NCBI GenBank assembly: GCA_023266795.1
Contig: JAHFPI010000070.1
Span: 1 to 8,799 of the forward strand
DNA length: 8,799 nt
Source of the DNA: Rhodospirillales bacterium
GTDB taxonomy: Bacteria; Pseudomonadota; Alphaproteobacteria; Micavibrionales; UBA2020
Direction of reading: 5' to 3'
A model generated the notes under the pieces. It had not been told where the DNA came from. It saw only the letters and a list, made by a program, of their open reading frames with translations, and did not search any database. Made by a program: the position numbers and the translations under genes. Shown piece after piece: positions 1 to 6,293 of the stretch; the stretch's first letter is position 1, and every line of letters begins with the position of its first letter.

Positions 1-57
1 CATCAACGCAAAATCCCGATAATTTATCGCCTTTTCATATGATGCGCTAAATTCAGC

Positions 58-86
58 TTGCCTTGGCGGCGTTACTTTCCTCTAAT
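58..86 (+). promoter_or_regulatory. Putative sigma70-type promoter of the symporter operon
   Basis: TTGCCT at 58-63 (4 of 6 matches to TTGACA) is followed after exactly 17 bp by TCTAAT at 81-86 (5 of 6 matches to TATAAT). Transcription would start near 93, leaving a leader of about 20 nt before the symporter ATG at 113. The -10 hexamer is embedded in the palindrome at 80-91. Seen by eye; no start-site data. Confidence 0.5.
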
Positions 87-91
87 TAGAG
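80..91. promoter_or_regulatory. 12-bp perfect palindrome over the -10 element (candidate operator)
   Basis: CTCTAATTAGAG reads the same on both strands. It covers the whole proposed -10 hexamer. A second pair, GTTACT at 71-76 and AGTAAC at 90-95, is also a perfect inverted repeat and overlaps the right side of the palindrome. A repressor bound here would block RNA polymerase directly, which would suit a substrate-controlled uptake gene. That role is inferred; the regulator is not in the window. Confidence 0.4.
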
Positions 92-112
92 TAACGGAAG
101 GGTTAAAGGGGC

Positions 113-1606
113 ATGAATTCCATCATCACGGAACTATCAGAATTTGAGCAAAAAGAATTAAAGGCCAGCGGCCTGTTCAATGCCGATCTCGCGCCCGTGC
201 CCGCTGCTGGCCGTAAATGGGGCACGCTGAGTTTTGCGGCGCTGTGGATATCCATGTCAGCCTGCATCCCGACCTACATGCTGGCCTCGTCGCTCATCGG
301 CGGCGGCATGAACTGGTGGCAGGCCGTCCTGACGATTTTCCTCGGCAACCTGATCGTGCTGGTGCCGATGATCTTGAACGCGCACGCCGGCACGCGGTAC
401 GGCATCCCGTTTCCGGTGTACTGCCGCGCTTCGTTCGGGACGCGCGGTGCGAATGTTCCGGCCATTCTGCGCGCGCTTGTGGCTTGCGGCTGGTTCGGCA
501 TCCAGACATGGATCGGCGGCGAGGCGATCTATAAAATATGCGCGGTAATTTTTCACCTGAACGTCGTGCCGGCGGAAAACTGGTTCGGCATTACATTTGG
601 GCAATTCCTGTGCTTCCTGTTTTTCTGGGGCATCAATATGTGGGTTATTTATCGCGGCATCGACACGATCCGCTTTCTGCTGAACATCAAGGCGCCGCTG
701 CTGTTGGCGTTAGGGCTGTTGTTGCTGGCGTGGGCGTATCAGCAGGCCGGCGGCTTCGGTCCCATTCTGTCGCAACCCTCACAGTTCGATGCGGGGCAGC
801 CGCAGGCCGGGCAATTCTTCACGTATTTCTTTCCCGCGCTGACGGGGATGGTTGGTTTCTGGGCGACGCTGTCGCTGAATATTCCCGATTTTTCGCGTTA
901 CGCGAAAACACAGCGCGACCAGGTGGCGGGACAGGCGCTCGGCCTGCCGCTGACGATGGCGCTGTATTCGTTTATCGGTGTGGCCGTGACGTCGGCAACG
1001 ACGATTATCTACGGCGCGACGATCTGGAATCCGGTGGATGTGCTGACCCATTTTCAAAATCCGGTGGTGCTGGTTATCGCCATGCTGGCGCTGTGTATTG
1101 CCACGCTGGCGACCAATATTGCCGCCAACGTCGTTTCTCCGGCTAACGACTTTTCCCATCTGGCGCCCCGCAGGATTTCTTTCCGCACCGGCGGTTTTAT
1201 CACCGGCGTTATCGGTATCCTGATGATGCCGTGGAAGCTGGTCGCGGACCCGAACGGGTATATCTTCACCTGGCTGATCGCCTATGGGGCGCTGCTGGGG
1301 CCGATCGGCGGGATATTGATTGCAGATTATTTTGTTTATCGCCGCCGTCATCTCAATGTCGCCGCGCTTTACAAGGCCGCCGGTGAATACAGCTATACGA
1401 ACGGTTTCAGCTATGTAGCGCTGACGGCGCTTGTATTGGGCGCGCTGCCGAGCCTTCCCGGTTTTCTGGTGAATGTCAAACTCCTCAACGCGGAGAGTGT
1501 GCCGGCGGCGCTGGTGGACCTTTATAATTATGCTTGGTTTATTGGCTTTGCGCTGGCGTTTGTTATTTACCTTGTGCTGCGCCCTTTAACAAATAAAAGA
1601 AAATGA
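113..1606 (+). CDS. NCS1-family nucleobase/hydantoin/allantoin-type cation symporter
   Basis: Inner-membrane symporter of the nucleobase:cation symporter-1 family, which imports cytosine, purines, allantoin or hydantoins with Na+ or H+. The 497-aa protein has the family's length, a cytosolic N-terminus with the LAPVPAAGRKW motif (26-36) and about 12 hydrophobic segments from residue 38 to 490. Compared from memory with the hydantoin transporter Mhp1, the ligand-stacking Trp117 and hydrogen-bonding Gln121 correspond to W127 and Q131 (CGWFGIQTW), Trp220 to W250 (VGFWATLSL), and Asn314/Asn318 to N335/N339 (TNIAAN). The Mhp1 Gln42 position is Cys51 here (MSACIPTY). The exact substrate cannot be set. 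The ATG has no ideally placed ribosome site: AAAGGGG ends 1 nt before it and GGAAGG lies 11 nt upstream. No other start fits better. The stop overlaps the next gene's start. Confidence 0.93.
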   Translation: MNSIITELSEFEQKELKASGLFNADLAPVPAAGRKWGTLSFAALWISMSACIPTYMLASSLIGGGMNWWQAVLTIFLGNLIVLVPMILNAHAGTRYGIPFPVYCRASFGTRGANVPAILRALVACGWFGIQTWIGGEAIYKICAVIFHLNVVPAENWFGITFGQFLCFLFFWGINMWVIYRGIDTIRFLLNIKAPLLLALGLLLLAWAYQQAGGFGPILSQPSQFDAGQPQAGQFFTYFFPALTGMVGFWATLSLNIPDFSRYAKTQRDQVAGQALGLPLTMALYSFIGVAVTSATTIIYGATIWNPVDVLTHFQNPVVLVIAMLALCIATLATNIAANVVSPANDFSHLAPRRISFRTGGFITGVIGILMMPWKLVADPNGYIFTWLIAYGALLGPIGGILIADYFVYRRRHLNVAALYKAAGEYSYTNGFSYVALTALVLGALPSLPGFLVNVKLLNAESVPAALVDLYNYAWFIGFALAFVIYLVLRPLTNKRK

Positions 1607-3213
1607 CGGAAATCTTCCAGCTCCCTGCCGCATCGGTGGAAGTACACCTCGCCATCGGCCAGAAGGCGGCGGGGATTCTGGGCGGCTGGGTCGACGGCAA
1701 CGGGCTGAAAGCGGCGCAGGTGCGGCTGGTGCGTCACGACACGCAGATCCACCAGCTCCCCGGCGCTATTATCGCCGGACTGAAACCGGAAATGGCCACA
1801 AGCCAGGTCAAGGGCAGGGCCCCGCGCGGGCAGGTGCTGGCCTCGCAGGCGGAAGTTCATTCCCATACCGACGGGCTGATACAGGCGCTATTGGACGGGC
1901 AGGACGTTCAGCGGGAAATCCTGCAGGCGCTGGGGCAGACGCCGCAACAGGGCTTCGGCATGGAGCCGCTGGCGCTCATCCTGCACGCGACAAAAAAAGA
2001 GTTCTCCGTCATTGATATGTGCCTGAAGTGCAATGGGGCGACGTTTCTTCCCTGCACACTGTGCAATGCCACCGGCGCCACGCCTTGTGTGACCTGTAGC
2101 GGGCAGGGGTTTACCCCGTGCCAGATATGTTTTGGCACCGGACGGACTCAGGACCATCACGGCGCTTACCTTCCCTGCCTGCGCTGTCAGGGCATCGGAA
2201 AAATCCAGTGTCACTTCTGTCAGGGGCATAAGCAGCTTGTCTGCACGATTTGCCAGGGGCAGGGAAAAACCGGCTGTACGGAGTGCGGCCTGAGCGGATT
2301 CCTGACCCATGTTTACCAGATCGTTTATAAGGCGGAATGCCTGTTTGAACTCGACCGGCAGCAGATTCCGCCGGAAGTCCTGAAAATCATCGATGTGCTG
2401 GGCATCAGGCAGCTGGCCTCCGAAGGGCACGCGGAGATCTTCTGGCTGCCGCCGGAAGTCAGGGAGAAGCATATTTTTATCCCTTTTATAGCCTGCCTTC
2501 CTGTTGCTGCTGCTGAATTTTCGATAGAGGGGAAATCCTACCCGGCGCTGGTGGCGGGGCTTCAGGGCCGCATTGTGCAGATTGATCCGCTGCTGGACGC
2601 AATCGTCAAGCCCGGCATTACGGCCCTGATGAAGCTGTCCAAGGGCCCGCTGGCGGCGCAGGCATTGATCGACACAGCCTGCAAATACAAGCTTATCCGT
2701 CAGGTGATGAATAGCCTTACCCGCTATTCGAAAAAAACTGCCTATCAAAAACTGGTCAGGGAATATCCCGTCATTTTGTCGGATAAGTATGCGCGCGCAG
2801 CGGTTCGCTATGCGGATATGGCGCTGCACTCCATCGGTTCCGGCCCCCGTTATAAGGGTTTGCTGGCCGGCACGGTTCTTGGCGGGCTGCTGGCTGCCGG
2901 ATATTATATGACACATTTCCGTGCGGTTGTTTTGGCCGCGATGCAGCAGAGGAATCTCGGGCAGGATATTATTGTTCCGGACATGGCCGTCTGGCTTTTA
3001 GGGTTCGCTGCCGCCGTCTTTGTAATTAAGTTCATGGCTGCCAGCGCTTTCAGGAAATTGCTGCCGGAAACCATAACGACAGGAAAAGCCGGCTTGCCTG
3101 CTGCGGGGATGCAGGGCGTCTGGGCGTTTTTAACAACTTTTGTCGTCTGGCTTGCTGTTGCGGCCTTTGCGGCTGAAAAACCGGAGTGGCTGGCTTTTGT
3201 TTTTAAGCTCTGA
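1603..3213 (+). CDS. Membrane protein with eight-rung DnaJ-type CxxC zinc-finger ladder
   Basis: A 536-aa protein of unknown function. Residues 1-135 show no motif I recognise. Residues 140-228 hold eight CxxC pairs (first Cys at 140, 151, 162, 173, 192, 203, 214, 225): two blocks of four at exactly 11-residue pitch, separated by one 19-residue step. Rungs 3, 4, 5 and 7 are full CxxCxGxG, the DnaJ central-domain motif; the other four keep only one of the two glycines. DnaJ itself has four such motifs binding two zinc ions, so four zincs are plausible here. There is no J domain or HPD motif, so it is not a DnaJ co-chaperone. Residues 230-415 look globular, and three hydrophobic segments follow at about 418-436, 460-480 and 504-524. 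The start overlaps the symporter stop as ATGA with no clear ribosome site, implying translational coupling. The 3' end overlaps the convergent ATPase gene by 11 bp. Confidence 0.85.
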   Translation: MTEIFQLPAASVEVHLAIGQKAAGILGGWVDGNGLKAAQVRLVRHDTQIHQLPGAIIAGLKPEMATSQVKGRAPRGQVLASQAEVHSHTDGLIQALLDGQDVQREILQALGQTPQQGFGMEPLALILHATKKEFSVIDMCLKCNGATFLPCTLCNATGATPCVTCSGQGFTPCQICFGTGRTQDHHGAYLPCLRCQGIGKIQCHFCQGHKQLVCTICQGQGKTGCTECGLSGFLTHVYQIVYKAECLFELDRQQIPPEVLKIIDVLGIRQLASEGHAEIFWLPPEVREKHIFIPFIACLPVAAAEFSIEGKSYPALVAGLQGRIVQIDPLLDAIVKPGITALMKLSKGPLAAQALIDTACKYKLIRQVMNSLTRYSKKTAYQKLVREYPVILSDKYARAAVRYADMALHSIGSGPRYKGLLAGTVLGGLLAAGYYMTHFRAVVLAAMQQRNLGQDIIVPDMAVWLLGFAAAVFVIKFMAASAFRKLLPETITTGKAGLPAAGMQGVWAFLTTFVVWLAVAAFAAEKPEWLAFVFKL

Positions 3214-3877
3214 TTTTTCCGTCGACAATGGTGATGGTGCGGTCTGCCGTCGCGGCGAAATCATTGTCATGCGTTACGGCTATGACCGTTCGCTTCTGTT
3301 TATGGGCGAGGTCGCGCAGGATATTCTGCACGTTGGCGCTGGAGGCCGTATCAAGGTTGCCGGTCGGCTCGTCGGCCAGAATCAGCAAAGGATCGTTCGC
3401 CATCGCACGCGCCACGGCCACGCGCTGGCTCTGGCCGCCTGAAAGTTGTTTGGGCAGTTTGTGCATCTGGTCAGCCATATCGAAGCTGGCCAGCAGTTCC
3501 ACTGCACGTTCTTTTATCGCCGCGCCGGATAGGCGGCCGAGCCGCTGCATGGGCAGCATGATATTTTCCAGCGCGGTAAATTCCGGGAGCAGGAAATGGA
3601 ATTGAAAAACAAAGCCCAGTTCCGCCAGACGGATATCGGCGCGCCGGTCTTCGCTGTAAGCCGAGGTTTCCGTGCCATTCAGCCATATCTTCCCGCTGCT
3701 GGGCACGTCCAGCAGCCCCAGAAGATAAAGCAGGGAGGACTTCCCCGAGCCGGAAGGTCCGGTGATGACGACGAATTCACCGGACTGAATTTCCAGACCG
3801 GCATTATCCACCAGCGTGACCGGCACTTCGCCTTCCAGCCGCCGTGTCAGATGTTCGGTTCTGAGGAGAGAGGCCAT
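3203..3877 (-). CDS. ABC exporter ATP-binding subunit, LolD/MacB type
   Basis: A 224-aa ATPase that powers the permease encoded just upstream. All ABC motifs are intact: Walker A GPSGSGKSS (40-48), Q-loop Gln92 in FVFQF, signature LSGGQ (145-149), Walker B LLILADE (164-170), D-loop GNLD (173-176) and switch His203 in VTHD. The length and the LADEPTGNLD form are those of the LolD/MacB/FtsE-like class that pairs with FtsX-fold permeases and exports or extracts substrates by mechanotransmission. The ATG lies 2 nt after the permease stop, so the genes are co-transcribed. It is the last gene of the operon and converges on the zinc-ladder gene. Separate ATPase and permease chains argue against a fused MacB. 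Confidence 0.95.
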   Translation of the reverse strand: MASLLRTEHLTRRLEGEVPVTLVDNAGLEIQSGEFVVITGPSGSGKSSLLYLLGLLDVPSSGKIWLNGTETSAYSEDRRADIRLAELGFVFQFHFLLPEFTALENIMLPMQRLGRLSGAAIKERAVELLASFDMADQMHKLPKQLSGGQSQRVAVARAMANDPLLILADEPTGNLDTASSANVQNILRDLAHKQKRTVIAVTHDNDFAATADRTITIVDGKIRA

Positions 3878-3879
3878 TG

Positions 3880-5121
3880 TCAGCTGCCCCGCAGGATGTC
3901 GACGGGCTGCACCCTTGCCGCCTTGCGGGCGGGCAGGAAGGCGGCGAGCACGGCGGCGCTGATGGCGAAGGCGGCGGCGACGACAAACTGCGGCCAGCCC
4001 CAGTCAACCGGCATCTGGATCATTTCTGTCGCGCCGGGCGGCTTTAAATGCACCTGCATCAGGCTGGCCATGAGGCCGCAGCCCAGCGGCAGTCCGGCAA
4101 GGTTTCCCATGATTCCGAGAATAATGCCCTGCAAAAGAAAAATGCGCTGGATGTCCCGCGCATGGAAGCCCATGGATTTCAGGATGGCGATGTCGCGTTG
4201 TTTTTCCAGCACCACGGTTGAGATAACGTTATAAATGCCGAAGGCCGCGACGACAAGGACGGCGCTGACGACGGTATACATGATGATGTTGCGGATGGTG
4301 AGCGTGCTCATCAGGTCTTCCGAGGCTTCCTGCCATGAAACGCTTTTGTAGCCGACCTGCGCTTCGATTGCGGCGGCCACCTGCCGCGCCTGATAGGGGT
4401 CGGTAAGCTTGATGATGATGTTGTTGGCGCGGTTGGGGCGGTTCAGCAGCGCCTGCACCCGCTTGAGCGCGACAAATGTCTGGCCTTCGTCATAGCTGGC
4501 GCGTCCGGTGCGGAAGATGCCGACGACCTTGAAGGTGCGTATCTGTCCGGTCGTCGAGGAGACGCTGATGTTATCCCCCCTGACCAGCGACATCCGGCGC
4601 GCCAGCTCCGCGCCGACGACAATGCCGTCCGGATTGGCGATCAGGTCGTCGATCGATCCGGCGATCATGTAATTCTCTATAGTGGAGACATTGCGTATAT
4701 CGCCGGGGATCATGCCATTAAGGGTGATGCCGAGATCCTTGCCGGCGAAGCTGACCAGCGCCTGTCCGGCCAGCACGGGCGAGGCCAGCAGATCGGGCAT
4801 TGTTTTCAGGCTGGCCATGATCTGCGCGTAGCCGCGGATGCCGCGCGTCTCAGTCAGCGGCTTGACGCTGCGGATTTCCACCGCCCCTTGCGGATATGCC
4901 TGCCGCACCGGTTGTTCGCGGGGATTGCGGTACTCATCGACGATGGTGATATGCGGCGAGTTATCGACCAGCCGCCGAATAAAATCCTTCTCCGAGCCCT
5001 GCATCAGCGAGGAAATGGCGAGAAAAAAGGCCACGCCCAGCACAATCCCCATCAGCGAAACGATGCTCTGCCGTTTACGGGCCAGAAGGTGCTTGAGGGC
5101 GATGGCGACGAGCAGGCGCAT
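3880..5121 (-). CDS. ABC exporter permease, FtsX/MacB/LolC-like
   Basis: A 413-aa inner-membrane permease with the class layout: one membrane helix near the N-terminus (18-42), a large periplasmic domain (about 43-270), then three helices (about 275-303, 325-352, 377-397) forming the FtsX-like domain. VLEKQRDIAILKSMGF (304-319) between helices 2 and 3 is the conserved cytosolic coupling segment that contacts the ATPase. The C-terminal PARKAARVQPVDILRG ending is also typical. The ATG follows the adaptor stop directly (TAAATG), with AGGGA 7 nt upstream as a ribosome site. A single permease gene implies a homodimer, unlike LolC/LolE. The adaptor upstream favours an efflux-type machine (MacAB- or DevBCA-like) over lipoprotein release, though the substrate is unknown. 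Confidence 0.93.
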   Translation of the reverse strand: MRLLVAIALKHLLARKRQSIVSLMGIVLGVAFFLAISSLMQGSEKDFIRRLVDNSPHITIVDEYRNPREQPVRQAYPQGAVEIRSVKPLTETRGIRGYAQIMASLKTMPDLLASPVLAGQALVSFAGKDLGITLNGMIPGDIRNVSTIENYMIAGSIDDLIANPDGIVVGAELARRMSLVRGDNISVSSTTGQIRTFKVVGIFRTGRASYDEGQTFVALKRVQALLNRPNRANNIIIKLTDPYQARQVAAAIEAQVGYKSVSWQEASEDLMSTLTIRNIIMYTVVSAVLVVAAFGIYNVISTVVLEKQRDIAILKSMGFHARDIQRIFLLQGIILGIMGNLAGLPLGCGLMASLMQVHLKPPGATEMIQMPVDWGWPQFVVAAAFAISAAVLAAFLPARKAARVQPVDILRGS

Positions 5122-6141
5122 TTATTTTCCCTGCGGGATAAGGACGGAATGCACTTCCTGCCCGGCGCGGAATTTTTCGTCAGGTTTCAGGACGACAAAA
5201 TCTTTTTCCGCGACGCCCTGCCGGATTTCGGTCTGCTCCGGCCCCTTTGCGCCGGTCTGGATCGTCTGCGGGATAAGGTTGTTGCCTTTCACCAGCCAGA
5301 TCTTATTGCCCATGCCGATGGCGCTGTTAGGCAGCAGCAGCGCGTTTTTGGTTTCGCTGATGATGATATTGGTTTCTGCCGTCATGCCGATCTGCAGCGG
5401 CGTATCCTCGGTGAAGCCGACCCTGACGCGGTAGCTGCGCGTCACGGGGTCGCCCTTGGGGGTGATGCTCTGTACCTTGCCGTGAAAAATTTTCCCCGGA
5501 AAGGCGTCGGCGCGGATGAGGACAGGCTGGTCTATTTTTATGTCGCCGATATCCTCCTCGTCGATTTCTGCGGAAATACGCAGCGGCGCGCAGCAGGAAA
5601 TCCACAGGATCGGCTGGTTGGCGGGGATCAGCTGCCCGATCTCGCCGTCGCGCTTGATGACAAGGCCGTCGGCGGGCGCGGTCAGCTTCATAAAGCCGAT
5701 CTCCGTCTGCGCCCGCGCCACGGCGGCGGCGGCGGCATCGCGGGCGGAGCGCGCCTGATCGAGAGACGCCTTGGTTTCAAAACCTTTTGCGGCCAGACCT
5801 TCCTTGCGCTGGTAATCGCTGGCGGTGAACTCGGCCTGCGCCGTCAATTCGTTTAGGTTATGCTGTAAATCCTCGTCCTCCAGCTGCGCGAGCACCTGGC
5901 CTTTTATCACGGAGGCGCCTTCATCGGCATTCAGGGCCATGAGGCGCGCGGTGCTGCGGGCGGCAATGGGCAGCATGATCGTCGCTTCGACCGTGCCGGT
6001 GCCGTACACCGACTGCACGGCGGGGCCGCGCACCGGATGCACGGTCTCGACCACGGCGGCCGCCCGTGTTTTCCACACGTAGCCGCCGCCCGCGAGCAGC
6101 AGGACAACCGCTATCCCTGAAATGACATATCCGGTTTTAAT
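5122..6141 (-). CDS. Periplasmic adaptor (HlyD/MacA-type membrane fusion protein) of the ABC exporter; start uncertain
   Basis: Adaptor that would link the permease to an outer-membrane channel or hold substrate in the periplasm. Numbered from the GTG at 6078 (318 aa): barrel-sandwich halves at about 25-70 and 129-160, a short alpha-hairpin between them (70-128), a beta-barrel (165-240) and a membrane-proximal domain (241-318). The only conventional start in frame, GTG 6078, lies just after a hydrophobic stretch (GYVISGIAVVLLLAGGGYVW) that is open in the same frame and is the expected inner-membrane anchor. I therefore extend the gene to an ATT at 6139-6141, which has AGGAG 7 nt upstream (339 aa). 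The alternative is the ATG at 6161-6163, which reaches this frame if one A of the A6 tract (6143-6148) is skipped or is a sequence error (346 aa). First gene of the exporter operon; stop and permease start abut. Confidence 0.88.
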   Translation of the reverse strand: MKTGYVISGIAVVLLLAGGGYVWKTRAAAVVETVHPVRGPAVQSVYGTGTVEATIMLPIAARSTARLMALNADEGASVIKGQVLAQLEDEDLQHNLNELTAQAEFTASDYQRKEGLAAKGFETKASLDQARSARDAAAAAVARAQTEIGFMKLTAPADGLVIKRDGEIGQLIPANQPILWISCCAPLRISAEIDEEDIGDIKIDQPVLIRADAFPGKIFHGKVQSITPKGDPVTRSYRVRVGFTEDTPLQIGMTAETNIIISETKNALLLPNSAIGMGNKIWLVKGNNLIPQTIQTGAKGPEQTEIRQGVAEKDFVVLKPDEKFRAGQEVHSVLIPQGK

Positions 6142-6201
6142 ATTTTTTCTCCTGAAAAATCATAGAACTCCCGGCGATTTTACCAAGTTTAAGAGGCGGC
6201 G

Positions 6202-6226
6202 TAATCATATATCGGATAACTGATTA
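6202..6226. repeat. Inverted repeat TAATCA-N13-TGATTA between divergent genes
   Basis: The perfect 6-bp arms TAATCA (6202-6207) and TGATTA (6221-6226) have centres 19 bp apart, close to two helical turns. They lie across the -10 and up to the -35 of the proposed exporter promoter. This is the geometry of a dimeric regulator site, but six-base arms in AT-rich DNA also arise by chance. Confidence 0.3.
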
Positions 6227-6232
6227 TGTAAT
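6204..6232 (-). promoter_or_regulatory. Putative promoter of the ABC exporter operon
   Basis: On the minus strand ATTACA (6232-6227, 4 of 6 to TTGACA) and TATGAT (6209-6204, 5 of 6 to TATAAT) are 17 bp apart. Transcription would start near 6197, giving a leader of about 35 nt to the ATG at 6163 or 55 nt to the ATT at 6141. An inverted repeat occupies the same interval. Confidence 0.4.
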
Positions 6233-6238
6233 AAAGAT

Positions 6239-6267
6239 TTCCGGTATGTTAACTTTGTGGATATAAT
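6239..6267 (+). promoter_or_regulatory. Putative promoter of the FecR-domain gene
   Basis: A perfect TATAAT lies at 6262-6267, placing the transcription start near 6274, about 20 nt before the ATG. The 17-bp-spaced -35 position (6239-6244) reads TTCCGG, a poor match, so the promoter may depend on an activator or on the -10 alone. Confidence 0.4.
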
Positions 6268-6293
6268 ATGCTGGGAAAAGGAGAGGTGCTCAC

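Noticed and set aside
1..112. Riboswitch upstream of the symporter (for example a purine-type aptamer)
   Set aside because: The proposed leader is only about 20 nt, too short for an aptamer, and no conserved aptamer core is visible.
538..1146. Plus-strand open frame of 202 codons inside the symporter
   Set aside because: Out-of-frame shadow of the conserved symporter core; no ribosome site or domain.
2020..2286. DNA tandem repeat of 33 bp
   Set aside because: The periodicity is in the protein (Cys positions); the nucleotide units are too diverged to call a DNA repeat.
1888..2916. Long open frame on the minus strand (342 codons)
   Set aside because: It lies opposite the CxxC ladder, whose exact 11-residue periodicity is only explained by the plus-strand frame; the minus translation shows no recognisable domain.
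1603..3213. DnaJ/Hsp40 co-chaperone
   Set aside because: No J domain or HPD motif is present anywhere in the protein, and the zinc motifs number eight rather than four.
4888..5856. Long open frame on the plus strand (322 codons)
   Set aside because: It is antisense to the adaptor and permease, which have clear family motifs; its translation is rich in Asp/Arg/His strings typical of shadow frames.
3203..6141. LolCDE lipoprotein-release system
   Set aside because: The ATPase and permease resemble LolD and LolC/E, but there is one permease gene only and an HlyD/MacA-type adaptor, which Lol systems lack.
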